A stretch of DNA of 64,000 nucleotides. Source: Delphinapterus leucas. Taxonomy: Eukaryota > Chordata > Mammalia > Artiodactyla > Monodontidae. Of this stretch, positions 33,999-45,668 are shown piece after piece. The stretch spans positions 4,602,949 to 4,666,948 of the forward strand of contig NW_022098058.1 of assembly GCF_002288925.2 (NCBI RefSeq), read 5' to 3'. The first letter of the stretch is position 1, and every line of letters begins with the position of its first letter. The notes under the pieces are model-generated. The model saw nothing but the letters and a program-made list of their open reading frames with translations. It was not told where the DNA came from and ran no database searches. The position numbers were made by a program, and so were the translations under genes.

Positions 33999-36528
33999 TA
34001 TCTTCCCTTCACTGATTAAAAAAAAAAGTACAAAAAATTACAGCACACTATAGCAATTTACAGTAATCTTCCTAGGGGAATAATTTAATTTAAAAATTCC
34101 TATCTATGCTGAGAACACTAAAATAAGCAAAGGGACAGGATTCTTTATAGGGAAACAACTGATAAGTACCAATTCAAGGTTTTTTCCAAGATTCCAGTTT
34201 GGTTTTAGCACAGGTACAGAAGTATTTAAGTGACTTAAAAGTAGGTCAACTGACTCACTTCAATACACAGCTATGTTAAGTTCCCCACCCTTCATACACA
34301 ACTCAGAGAAAGACCATATACTTGCCTTTCCCCTCAAAACACAAGCTCCTTGGGCTTATCTTATTCCAAAACAAGACTTCTTGACTTTTCTAAAACTAGA
34401 CAGATTAGAAGGAAATGTATCATAGTTCAGTTATATCTCATTTTTTTTGCTTTTATTTTGTTAGATTATATTCTTTAGTTATCCCCTTTAGAGTCAAGAG
34501 GTTTGCTTGTTTTTAAATAAACAACAAAAGTCAACTGAACTGAAAGAACATAGATTCCTCAAAAACACTAAACAAGATAAAAATGCCAGAATATTTCTCA
34601 CTTAAATTCCAACTGGGAACATGAGGCTGAAATACCATTGACCAATAGGAACCTTTATTCTGCATGCCATGCAATCCAACCCCCAACCAGAATGCCTCCT
34701 TCCTACCAGCACACACTATTTTCCATTGATTTCCCTCTACTTCAGTTGTTGTCTAAACTCTAGAGATCAAGGCTTCAGTGATATCTTCCACGCAAAGGAA
34801 AATTATTTTCCTTGCTTCTCTTTTGTTCTTCTCTAACAGACTGCTACTTCTTTTATCCAGACCATGTGGGCAGCAGGGCTAAAGAACTTCTGCCAGTCAT
34901 ACATGCTTAGCAAGCAAAAAGTAAACAAGACACATTCTTCTAAGCTGAAATGTTTTAAAAGCAAACTACAGCATTTAAGTTTCTGAATATTCCCAGGTAA
35001 ACAGTCTATTTACTAGGGTATATTAATAGACTAAGGTGTGGAATAAAAAAAATTCAAAATTTAAACACAGAGCAAAATTTTCATTTAATGTTAAGGCCAA
35101 AAGAGCATGAAATTGGAAAGTAAGACAGAGAAATCCTAATCCTGATTGTATCACTATGCAACTGTGCTTTTGCCTTTATTTGCTCATTGATGAAATAGGC
35201 TAAAGTTACTTTCCCCTTTTCTGCCTTCAAAACAGGTTGAATTTCACAATATCTGATCTCCCTGTAATACAGCATAATTGCCAGAAGTGTACTACTTTCT
35301 CAAGGTAATATGCTCGCTTTTTAAAAAGTTAATGAAACAGCCTAACTCCATTCTAACAGGGCTTTGTTTTGAGGTTGTGTGTGTGTGTGTGTTTTCTTCC
35401 GAGAATCTAGCGTCAAACAACTGTATCTTGATTTGGCAATTCGTCCGGAATTCAATAACTTTGAGGAGAAGCACAACATTCTCCATCATAATATACAGAG
35501 ACTCTCTAGCAGCAGTAAATCAACTAAGAGTGGTCATGTCCCTCAGAAATAAATTGGTAGCAGAAATTAAACACCAAGATGTAATTTCTAGCTTCAAACT
35601 CCCTTGTCAGTTTTTATTTCTAAGACATCATTGCAGTATTAAAAGAATTCCTATATTTTACCTTTTAATTTTCTACATAAGGCTAAAGCCTACGAAGTCT
35701 CTTAAGATCATTTTTTTCTAATAACAACCATAATATAAATCGATATTCTGGGTCCTTAACAATCTTCAATTGTTTCTCTTTCTCCAACTTATATTCTCAT
35801 TGTCTGTAATCACCATTTCAGTAAAAGTTCTTTCTAATATGACATCATACTTTAAAGCTGTAAAAAAGTATCACTTGAGGTACCTTTTTGGAGTGGAGGG
35901 AATCAGGGAAACTTCTTCTCCCACACCCTAGCTTTACTGAGATATAACTGACATACTGAGGCACATTTAACTTACATAGTGGTTGGTTCTTTAATATCAT
36001 GGGAAATATCCTCAGAGTGGTGGTTAGGTAATTAAAAGTTATAAAAAAAAAAAAGTCCTTAAAGTATTCACGCTAAAAATATGTCTCTCTGAATTCCTTT
36101 TAGATCTTAGTGGATCAAGTGGCCTGAAGAACAGGAAATATTATGAAGTCATATCTTTCCAAGTAAAATGCCAATCACACCAACAATCAACATCTTAAAC
36201 CAAAAGAGAATAATGAATAACATGCAGTAAGGCATGACTCTTTTTCTGTATACACACAATCAGAAGGTTTGGTCATTAAATAGTTTCAGTAGATCTAAGG
36301 ACTATTTATTTCTGGCTCCACTGATGATAATCTTGAGTCAATTACTTCATACTCCTAGGCAGCAGTAAGAGGAAGGTACGACTACTTTGTCACTTTTATC
36401 CCCTGCCTCTCATGCCAGAATATTCAGTGATATTTCTGTAACCAAAAAAACTTTGGTTTGATTTTACTGCCTCTTCCAATTGCATTCCATTTCAATCTCT
36501 TTTTTTTTCACTGCCAGGCTTCTTAAAG
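33999..36528. other. single-copy sequence with one probable MIR
   Basis: A GT run lies at 35376-35391. A MIR-like sense block lies at about 35095-35240. A short L1-like piece (CTTTACTGAGATATAACTGAC) lies at 35931-35951. The 147-codon frame at 35278-35721 has no ATG context or domain I recognise. Confidence 0.45.
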
Positions 36529-36539
36529 AAGCTGCCCAC

Positions 36540-36750
36540 GGGCTTCCCTGGTGGCGCAGTGGTTGAGAGTTCGCCTTCCGATGCAGGGGACACAGGTTCG
36601 TGCCCTGGTCTGGGAAGATCCCACATGCCGCAGAGCGGCTGGGCCCGTGAGCCATGGCTGCTGGGCCTGCGGGTCCAGAGCCTGTGCTCCGCAACGGGAG
36701 AGGCCACAGCAGTGAGAGGCCCACGTACCGCAAAAAAAAAAAAAAAAAAA
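36540..36750 (+). mobile_element. CHR-type SINE, short form
   Basis: Flanked by AAGCTGCCCAC (36529-36539 and 36751-36761). B box GGTTCGTGCCC is intact. A pure A tail of about 20 suggests a recent insertion. Confidence 0.95.
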
Positions 36751-36909
36751 AAGCTGCCCACACTTACTAATTCCATTTCTCTATCCCGTATTCCACTTTC
36801 TTATCACTGTGCTAGCTTCCAACCCGCTCTACTGAAATTATATTCCTCAATAAGATTTTCCTGTTTTGCCAACACAATGGGAAAAGGAGTAAATTGAAGG
36901 GGTCAGCAG

Positions 36910-37065
36910 ACAATTTAGGTTCAATACTTCCCTTTGACATTTACAAGCTGTGTATATTTAAACATTTCATTTCACATCACTGAGCATCACTTTCCTCATC
37001 TGTAAATTGAATGGACTGATTAGATGACAATCTCTAGGGTCTCTTCCTCTACGACACCTATAGTT
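36910..37065 (+). repeat. MIR SINE remnant
   Basis: Sense MIR: ACTTTCCTCATCTGTAAATTG near 36990 with a weak 5' part. Confidence 0.65.
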
Positions 37066-37069
37066 TTAT

Positions 37070-37556
37070 GACTAAATTTAATCAGTCTTCATCATTTTCT
37101 CTTTGGCATATGACACTAATCACCACCTTCACTCCTCTATCATTTGCTCAAAGCTCTTCCACTCATGACTTCAGGTATTATCTCTAAGCTAATATCACCA
37201 CCATTGCTAACCCCAAATTCTGTTTCCAAATACACAGTCTCTCCACTTAGTCATTCTACCTTCACCAAAGACATAATATACCCAAACTTGTATTTACACC
37301 CAAACCAACAAACCACCCTTCAGCTTGCTCCAAATGTCCTGTTTCCTTAATAATTCAATTCCTCATTACCCAAAGTCTTGGCTTAAAAGGCAAGTCTGAG
37401 TCTTCCTTCTTTCATCTCATTTATTAAATCCTGTTGTTCCTTCTTTCTAGATAGCAGATATTCTCCCTTTTAAAATTTCATCATTCATGCCTGGATTACT
37501 CTAAAAGCTTACTACTTGTTTTCTCCATCCTACTCTGTTCACTCTCCAAACCATCC
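37070..37556 (+). mobile_element. degenerate LINE-2 fragment
   Basis: The order of C/T-rich blocks through TCATTCATGCCTGGATTACTC near 37482 and CTCTCCAAACCATCC follows the L2 ORF2 sense strand. Strongly diverged. Confidence 0.5.
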
Positions 37557-37559
37557 AAT

Positions 37560-37745
37560 ATTCTCTTGTACTGTCCAATATGGTAGCCACTGTGGGTGGC
37601 TTTTTAAATTAAAATTAAATAAAATTTAAAATTCAGTCTCTCATTCACACTAGCTACAGTTCAAGGGCTCAACAGCCACATGTGGCTAGTGACTATTATA
37701 TTGGACAGCATACATTCCCATCCTCACAGAAAGTTCTACCGGAAG
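37560..37745. mobile_element. hAT-Charlie-type non-autonomous DNA transposon (MER3-like)
   Basis: The ends CTGTCCAATATGGTAGCCAC and GGCTAGTGACTATTATATTGG are near inverted repeats around an AT-rich centre, with ACAGCCACATGTGGCTAG near the right side. No transposase is encoded. The family name is from memory. Confidence 0.6.
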
Positions 37746-38069
37746 GAGATGTAATCTTAGACAACACTTCTTAGCACCCTATTTACATAATGGGTTTTCT
37801 TCTATTTAAGAACATGGGCTGGATTGCTAACACAATCAAACCAGTCCGAAATCTGTATCTGGGCATCTACACCTTCCAGGCTTGGCTTCATCAAACGTCT
37901 TTCTATATCTTCTTTGCCAACACATACTCTGTTGGCTAAACTGTTCTCACTGATCATGTAGGCGATAATGCTCTCATTATCACATTCATTCATTCTTTCA
38001 TTCAATAAATAAACAAACTACCTGTGAGACACTTACAGGTTCCAGGAATAATGCAGAAAAGAAAAGACA
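37746..38069. other. unassigned sequence
   Basis: Ends with a CATTCATTCATTCTTTCATTC stretch and AATAAATAAACAAAC. No repeat is securely assigned. Confidence 0.35.
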
Positions 38070-38295
38070 GTAATCTTCCGGCTGGCTCTTTGCTTCCTCT
38101 CCTCTCACTGGCTTTCTGCCCATCTATCTGTCAAAGCCCATCTCCTTCAAGCTCTCCTAGCTTACCTTCCCCTCTCTAAGTTCTCAGAGCACTAGTATAT
38201 AGCCCACATATGGACACAATTAAATAGAACTTAGTTTTGTCTTCTTTCATTGCTTTATCTTCCCACCTAGAATTTAATCTACTTAAGGAATTTGG
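38070..38295 (+). repeat. LINE-2 3' end-like remnant
   Basis: GTCAAAGCCCATCTCCTTCAAG and the following CTTCCCCTCTCTAAG, then TGCTTTATCTTCCCACCTAGAAT, follow the L2 3' end. Confidence 0.5.
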
Positions 38296-38689
38296 CATTT
38301 ACTACCAAAACAGGAGAAATTTCTGTGTTAATATGAATTTAACTAAAATCAAAGAGTTATAAGAAACACTGAAATCTTATTTTATATATCTACTAAGTAG
38401 GACAATAACATTTGTTCTATCTAGTTCGTGGGATCAAATTAAATAAGACTGAATAACTTTGATTTTTCTTGTTGGCAAGAAGAAATCTCTAGGGATTTAT
38501 TATTTATAAAAAAGCTAAAAAATAAAGACTAGGCAAAAGATCAGTTTTGCTGTTGTTACATTCAAGGGAAATGATGAAATCACTTTTAATAAGTTAAACA
38601 CTAAGATTCCTGTTCGATAATAAAATACAATGATCCATGGATTATATTCTTAATTCAGGATGGCTCTTTTCTTTCCTTCCATTTCTTCA
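38296..38689. other. single-copy AT-rich sequence
   Basis: Nothing recognised. Confidence 0.4.
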
Positions 38690-39985
38690 AATAAATGATT
38701 CATTCATGTATTCAATAAATAGGAACTAGATATCTACTATATTCTAGGTGCTGAAAATACATTAGTAAAACAGACAAAAACTCTCCAAGGAATTACATTC
38801 TTGAGGTGGGCGCAGGGAGGGGGAAAGAGAACAGACAAAATAAATTAGTAAATTATATAGTATATTAGAGTTATTATACACTAGAAGGTAATAAATGCTA
38901 GGAATAAAAAATAAAACAAGGAGATATTGTAATTTTAGAGTGCTCAGAGAAGGTCTCACTGAGAAGATCTGAGATGATGACATTTAAGGTAAGATTTGAA
39001 AGCCATGACCAAATGAGTGATGTAGCTACCTGGAGGAAGAAGAACCCAGGCAGATAGTAAAGTATACTGCAAAGGTACTGAGGGAGGAAAATGCTTGGTA
39101 TGTTCCAGGAATAGGTAGAGGGCCAGTATGGTCAGAGAGTTTAATGAAGAAACTGATTGTATAGGGCCCTAAAGGCCATGTAAAAGTGAGTGAGAGAGGA
39201 AAACACTGGAGGATTTTAATCATATGAATAATATCATCTGGCTTCAGTTTTATTAGTATCATTGTGTTTCTTGTGATAAGGATAAATTCTAGTGGGGCAA
39301 AAGTTGATGCTAGGACACTGGTTAGGAGGTTAATACAGTAATACAGGTGAAAGAGGGTGGCAGCAGAGAACAGATATTGGCAAGTTTTAGATACATTTAA
39401 AAGTGGAGTCAAGAGGATTTAATGATATATTGGGAGTGAGAAAGAGGCACCAAAGATGACTCAAAGATTTCAGGCCTGAAGGGTGGAGGTGCCGTTAACT
39501 GAGAAGGGGAAGTTCAAGAGAACCAGGGAGGGGAAAAGATACCAGAAGCTTAGTTTTGGACATATTAAGTCTAAAATGTCCAACAGACATCTTAATGGAG
39601 ATGTCAAATAGGCAGCTGAATATACAGGTCTGGAATTCAAGGGGAAGATAAGGACTGGGAATATACATTTGAGAACTGTCAACATATAGATGGTATTTAA
39701 CACTGTAAGACAGGATGAAATCACCAAGAAAGTAGTGAATTGGACTAAGTCTAGGCCATAGCTACGTTAATTAAAAGATCAGCAAAGGAGATTGACGAGT
39801 GGGGACTAATGAGGTGGGGGAAAACCCATGAGTGTGGTATCCTGAAAGCCAAGTGAAGAAAGCGTTTCACTGAGGACAGAGCGACCAACATGCCAAAAGT
39901 TAAAATCAAGATGAGAACTAAGAAGTGATGACTGAATTTAGCAACACAGAGGATGCACTGGAGATCTTGGCAAAGCATATGTGGT
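38690..39985 (-). mobile_element. LINE-2, about 1.3 kb of ORF2 and 3' end
   Basis: The best-preserved L2 in the window, antisense. The left end has the 3' terminal block (TTCATTCATGTATTCAATAAAT). Further right it passes GGAAGAAGAACCCAGGCAGA near 39034, ATAGGGCCCTAAAGGCCATG near 39160 and GATGACTCAAAGATTTCAGGC near 39455. It ends past AGTGAAGAAAGCGTTTCACTG near 39853. The minus-strand translation at 39727-39470 (AYLTSPLRCLLDILDL) fits L2 ORF2. Confidence 0.82.
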
Positions 39986-41155
39986 GAAGTGACATGGGTG
40001 AAGTTAACAATAATGCCAGAGTGAAGGTCTCTAAGTCTTCAAAGCTATACAATTAGAGTGGCACTGACAGACATAGTCTCCCTCACTGCTTACTCCTCCT
40101 TTGACTCTCACCGGGAACTACTTTTACTTGAGTAGAAGGACTTGGGAGAAAAGGGAGAGGGGCATCTATTGGGAATGTGTGCCATCTTTTCTATGACTTT
40201 TCAGGTGCTTGCTGAGTACAATTTGATTATCATATGAGCTGTAACATGTTATTACAATATAATATTGCATAATAGTTGTAATATGTTATTTCCTTCTTTT
40301 TTTTCTTTTATTTGAGGCTAGACACAGGAAATACGAAGGGTAGTGGTAGAAAGAGCTTCCACTTATCAGCTAAAGCACAAGTATTCCTGACAACTTTAGA
40401 AGATGAAAAGTTGTTTAAAAACTCAGCTAATTTAGAGACCAGAATGGGGAATTCTATTTAGCTTGTCCTATAAGATAAGCTATTTTATAACAGCCTTTTG
40501 CCCTTTCCCTTAAATTGAAAAACAGGCAAGGTGACTCTTGAAGCCACTATATATATTCAAACACAAATGTGTTTTGTGGTTGATACAACAGCTGGGTTAG
40601 GTTTGTCAAACCTAGTGACAGCTCAAGTGTTGGGTCACTATTCTCTTCAGCAGAATGAAGTATGAGTCCTTTTTCTCAGTTTAACCAGAGTGAAAGATGT
40701 CAGGTCCCTAAAGGTCTCTACATTATAATGTCTAAAAACCTAAATGTATTTGTTCATTGAATAACAGAGAAAGGAAATTTCATTAGGATTTTAGTTCCTA
40801 AGTAGTGAGTCTATATGACAAAATCTATAGAGGAACAATTTCCTAAATCTCAAAGTCTAGGAAAAATGCAGATATAACACAGAAAACTTCCCAATAGTCA
40901 GTACAGCTCTAGCATTTCTTTTGTGATCATTTTTTTCATACGATGTAGCACTCAGTAAAGGTGGCTATCACCGCTTGACACAGAGCTTTAAAAGGTGGGG
41001 AGGGAAAACCTCTATTTTCCAACATGTAACCAAAGAGAGAGAGAGAAAAAAAAAAAGACTGAAAGCCACATTAGTGGCCTTGACTATTTAGAAGTATTTG
41101 ATAGTTGTAAAATGTGATTTGGAATATTACCTTATATTTAAGAGTTTTAAATACC
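39986..41155. other. single-copy sequence
   Basis: No repeat or gene recognised. A purine run lies at 41035-41056. Confidence 0.4.
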
Positions 41156-41159
41156 ATTT

Positions 41160-41330
41160 CAAACATATTCAACGTTTACTTGTTTCTATGAGGTAGCAAG
41201 AGTATCATTATGCTACTTTAAGATTCAGGAACTGAAATACAGAGAAATCAAGTGATTTGTCAAAAATCACACAGAACAGGAAACCTGTGGGTTTCTACTT
41301 CTGGGCTCTTTTCATCATATCAAAAAGATG
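41160..41330 (-). repeat. MIR SINE remnant
   Basis: Antisense: GAACTGAAATACAGAGAAATC, then AAGTGATTTGTCAAAAATCAC. Confidence 0.6.
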
Positions 41331-41609
41331 AATTTTAAAGTGTGGATACCAATAATTCAAGAACTAGAGTGAGGTTGCCAATTTATTGCCATTTCTGATT
41401 TTTAGACTTGTCTGATATCTGGGAGGGAAGGTAATATTAACAGAGATTCATCAAATATTTAGCTGGTGTCTACTAAGTGGCAAGTCTTATCAGACATGAG
41501 ATTACTCTGCAGCAGAAGGGAGGCTGGATTAGAAGCAGCCTGAGGTGGTGATGGTGGTAGTAGTATGGGAAGCGATGGAAGAAAGTAGACTAGCCACTTT
41601 TTAATTATT

Positions 41610-42112
41610 CTTTATACTCAAATTCATTCATAAAACAAATATATATTTAGCACTTACCAAGTACCAGACACTATTCTATGTTCCTGTATATAGACATGAA
41701 CAAAATAGATAAATATCATTACCATAAAGTTTACATGATTGGGGGGCACAGTAAGAAAAATATATAGCACATATATCAGATGACAATAAATAAACTGGAG
41801 GGGTAAAAGAAAAGAAACTGAGAAGGGAAATAAGGAGAGCTGGGGAACAAGTGTGTGTGTAGGGAGTAATTTTGCTATTTTAAAGAAAACAGTCAGCCAA
41901 AGCCTTGCTGAAAAGGTGACCTCGGAGCTGAGACTTCAAGGATTTACAAGCCAATATTTGGAGAAAAAGGATTACAGGCAGAAGGAAAGACAAGTGCAAA
42001 GGACCTGAGGCTGTGGTGCATTTGAAAAAACAGCAAGGACGGGGTACAGCTTGAGCAGCTTGAGTAAAGGAAAAGAGTAGTAAGATGTGAGGGAGACGCT
42101 CATCTACATGCA
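41610..42112 (-). mobile_element. LINE-2 fragment
   Basis: Antisense L2 3' half: a CAAATATATATTTAGCACTTAC start, GGTGACCTCGGAGCTGAGAC near 41916, CAAGTGCAAAGGACCTGAGG near 41992. Matches the region seen at 38940-39100 in the better copy. Confidence 0.75.
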
Positions 42113-44116
42113 CAACCTCCATTTACTGTGTTCCAAGTTCTCTCCAAGTTAGAATATACACAGAATTTCTACTATATGCTCTAAAATTTCTTGAAGTCCC
42201 AAAGGTTGGGTGTTATCTCAATACAGTGATCAATAACATCATTTCCTAAGACTCAAAACTAAAATAAACACTCACCACTAGATACTGAATAGCCTGGGTC
42301 AGATTTTCAATTTTGTCCAAAGAGAATTTGTTAATTGAGACCAACCTTTGTGGCTAGTTTCCTAAGTCTCAACACATAGACACACACAAAAACACTCTGC
42401 AACAAAAAGAGAATGGGCAATTATACTCAGGTGTTGTTTGTATCATTTCAATGTACATTTCATCAAATGATTAGAAGACGGAAAGAATGTTAGAGAAGTA
42501 TGCTAAGACTCTGCAGTTAAAATTCCATACACTAAGTGGTAATATTAAACAACCCACATACATTATCTAGAAGACAGCTTCCTAGTTTTACCCCTCTGTT
42601 CACTCCACAGAAGTTACGGCACTTAGGCTGGCAACCCCACTCATTACCTTGGTTAAATTTCCCCATGGAAAATATAAACTAACTCTTGGATTAGATTTTT
42701 AAAGGATGTTCACATTAGAACTCCCTAAAAATAACAGATATTGAATATGATATACCTCTCCCTCTCAACAAAACCATATCTGGTGATCTTGCCCCCTTCC
42801 TGGAATATTTTCCTCTTGTCCTTCATCGACATCAATGATTTGCAAAGGAAGGGGTTCTCCAGGAGTATGCATCAGAAGGGTGAGGAATTTTGCAAGTCAC
42901 CTTCCAAATGACTACTACCTTAAGCCTAAGTCACATTTTTTTTTTCAAAACCAAATGATAATTTTATTATAGATGCAACTAAAATACCTAGAATATATAA
43001 TTCATATCAAACTATGAAGTTCAATAGAACTTCCAGGGACGTAAAAAAGACTAAGGAATCTTTTAAGATTAGGTGATTAAAATTAATGAGAGGAAACGTT
43101 CATTTCTTTGTTCACTACAAAGAGTTACTGGACTAAGTTGCAATTCTGAAGTATGTTGGGGCTAACAGGAAGGGAAAGTCGAGAACCACTAATCCAAATC
43201 CTTTAGGTCCAGCTAAAATCCCACTTCCTCTACAGGGCTTTTCAAGCCCACTTCAGGTTCAAAGGACGAGTTAATTGTAAAAATAAAAAGCTTATATTAG
43301 CTTTTTACCTTTCTCCCCCCTCTCCCCCAGTTATGATTAACTTTTCCTTAAGAGTAAGAAGAGTGTGTTTTGTCCAAGAAAAAGGACTTGGATTCCAATA
43401 TACCATCATAAGAAGAAAATTCTGTTGTGTATAAGGTAAATTTCCATTATAAGGAATATCTGTTTCCACAGAGAAATTTAAAATTTTCTCCTGACAAAGA
43501 AGAGGTAGAAGAAATGTACATCATCTCAGCGCTCGGTCTCTAATAAGTGTAAAACTAATTTTCTTGCTATTTTCAAATCTGAATTATCCAGAGCCGGCTA
43601 GAATCTAAACTCTAAGCCTATCCATTAGAGTCATGAATTTATTTACTTTAGCTAAGAACAACTGTATAACATTAGATCCCTCCTGGTATAAAACTACATA
43701 CTTTCCCTGGTGTTCACTATATAAAGTCATTTTTCTTAGGACTATAATCTGGCTCACAAACAGATCACATAATTTTACATCTCTCAAGGATCCTCGATGA
43801 CACTTTTCAGATGAGGAGAAAGCTTCAGAGAGGTCAAATTACTTGTCTAAAGTCACACAACCAGCCACAGTTTACTTAATTTCAATGATGAACACCTTTG
43901 TGATAAATTTTATTGAATGAAAAGGAAAGCTATGAAATGTTTATTATACGTGTTACCTTTGGATTTTAGACACTGCTGGCTTTAACATGGATTCTTCTCA
44001 AACACTAAATTTCTAATAAAGGCACACAAAGTAATCTGCTTCTTACAAAACTTTTGATGGAAACAGGTTGAAATTTAATGGCAATTTCCTGTGCTACCAC
44101 AAGGCAAATTCAATTT
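42113..44116. other. mostly single-copy sequence
   Basis: A MIR-like antisense block lies at 43795-43880 (CAGATGAGGAGAAAGC, AAAGTCACACAACCAGCCA). I recognise nothing else. Confidence 0.45.
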
Positions 44117-44127
44117 GCATTGTTTTT

Positions 44128-44459
44128 TTAAAAATATTTATTTATTTATTTATTTTTGGCTGCGTTGGGTCTTCGTTGCTGCATGCGGGCTTTCTCTAGT
44201 TGCAGCAAGTGAGGGCTATTCTTTGTTGCGGTGCGCGGGCTTCTCATTATGGTGGCTTCTCTTTGTTGCGGAGCACGGGCTCTAGGCACGCGGGCTTTGG
44301 TAGCTGTGGCTCACCGGCTCTAGAGCACAGGCTCAGTAGCTGTGGTGCACAGGCTTAGCTGCTCCGCGGCATGTGGGATCTTCCCGGACCGGGGCACGAA
44401 CCCGTGTCCCCTGCAACGGCAGGCGGACTCTCAACCACTGCGCCACCAGGGAAGCCCCC
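44128..44459 (-). mobile_element. CHR-type SINE, long form
   Basis: Duplication TGCATTGTTTT (44117-44127) against TGCACTGTTTT (44460-44470). The minus-strand B box is GGTTCGTGCCC, the variant usually found in short-form copies, but the 3' end is the long form. (TTTA)n tail at about 44135-44155. Confidence 0.93.
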
Positions 44460-44470
44460 TGCACTGTTTT

Positions 44471-44797
44471 CTTATTCAACATGTTTTGCAGTAGGACTGT
44501 TACAGGTCCATATATATAGCAGAGGTTAGTCGTAACTAACCCCAAGGTATCCAAAAGAGCAAATTCTTCTAATTTTCTCATGTAAGCCAAAATGATTAAG
44601 AACAAATCAGAATATTTTATTAAGTATTACATGCCACTTCTACATACAGATATAACAAGTAAAATGTCTTCTTGCCTTTATACACCGTTCCCAAAATGTG
44701 CTTTCATTATAGTATGGTTAACTTACTCCAAAGAGGTCCATCTAAAAATTTCTTAAAGGGTTGGTAACTCTATACTACAAACTTATGTGTTACATGC
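44471..44797. other. single-copy sequence
   Basis: Nothing recognised. Confidence 0.4.
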
Positions 44798-44811
44798 AAA
44801 AGTTATCTTCA

Positions 44812-45015
44812 GGGCTTCCCTGGTGGCGCAGTGGTTGACAGTCCACCTGCCGATGCAGGGGACACAGGTTCGTGCCCCGGTCTGGGAAGATCCCACATGC
44901 CGCGGAGTGGCTGGGCCTGTGAGCCATGGCCGCTGAGCCTGCACGTCTGGAGCCTGTGCTCCGCGACGGGAGAGGCCACAACAGTGAGAGAGGCCCGCCT
45001 ACCGAAAAAAAAAAA
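44812..45015 (+). mobile_element. CHR-type SINE, short form
   Basis: Perfect 14-bp duplication AAAAGTTATCTTCA at 44798-44811 and 45016-45029. B box GGTTCGTGCCC is intact. Confidence 0.95.
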
Positions 45016-45249
45016 AAAAGTTATCTTCAATCTGTGAATAACATGTATGGTTGGGAGAAAGTATCAAGCCCAGAAGAATATCATCTTCCAACCATTAACG
45101 TTTAAGTAAACTATTGGCAATGGTTTTCACTGAAGAATAATGAGGCTGAAATTCAATTCTACATTTTGATCTTTTAACACATTTGACTTAGACTATTATT
45201 TAACAAAGTGTATGTACATGGTAAATAATTTTTAGAAAGCAAGTCTCCC

Positions 45250-45630
45250 AGGCTTACCTGGTGGCGCTTAAGAATCCGCCTGCCAATGCAGGGGACACGG
45301 GTTTGAGCCCTGGTCCGGTAAGATCCCACGTGCCGCGGAGCAACTAAGCCCGTGCGCCACAACTTCTGAGCCTGTGCTCTAGAGCCCTCGAGCCGCAACT
45401 ACTGAAGCCCACGTGCCTAGAGCCCATGCTCCACCACAAAGAGGAGCCACCGCAATAAGAAGCCTGCGCACCGCAATGAAGAGTAGCCCCCCACTCGCTG
45501 CAGCTAGAGAAAGCCCGGGTGCAGCAACGAAGACCCAATGCAGCCAAAAATAAATAAAGTAAATAAATTTATTAAAAAAAGATCTATAACACTAAAAATG
45601 GAGATATGAATTTATTAAAAAAAAAAAAAA
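45250..45630 (+). mobile_element. CHR-type SINE, long form, A-box deletion, extended tail
   Basis: About 7 bases are missing in the A-box region (GGTGGCGCTTAAGAATCC, where other copies read GGTGGCGCAGTGGTTAAGAATCC). The body runs to about 45577. It is followed by about 40 bp that are not SINE and then a second A run at 45617-45630. Duplication candidates are an 8-bp AGTCTCCC next to that A run and a 13-bp CAAGTCTCCCAGG at 45240-45252 and 45656-45668. Confidence 0.88.
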
Positions 45631-45668
45631 GTTAGTCTCCCTCCCACCCCCAACCCAAGTCTCCCAGG

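Noticed and set aside
35278..35721. 147-codon plus-strand frame
   Set aside because: No ATG with good context at its start, no splice signals around it, no recognisable domain, and composition like its AT-rich surroundings.
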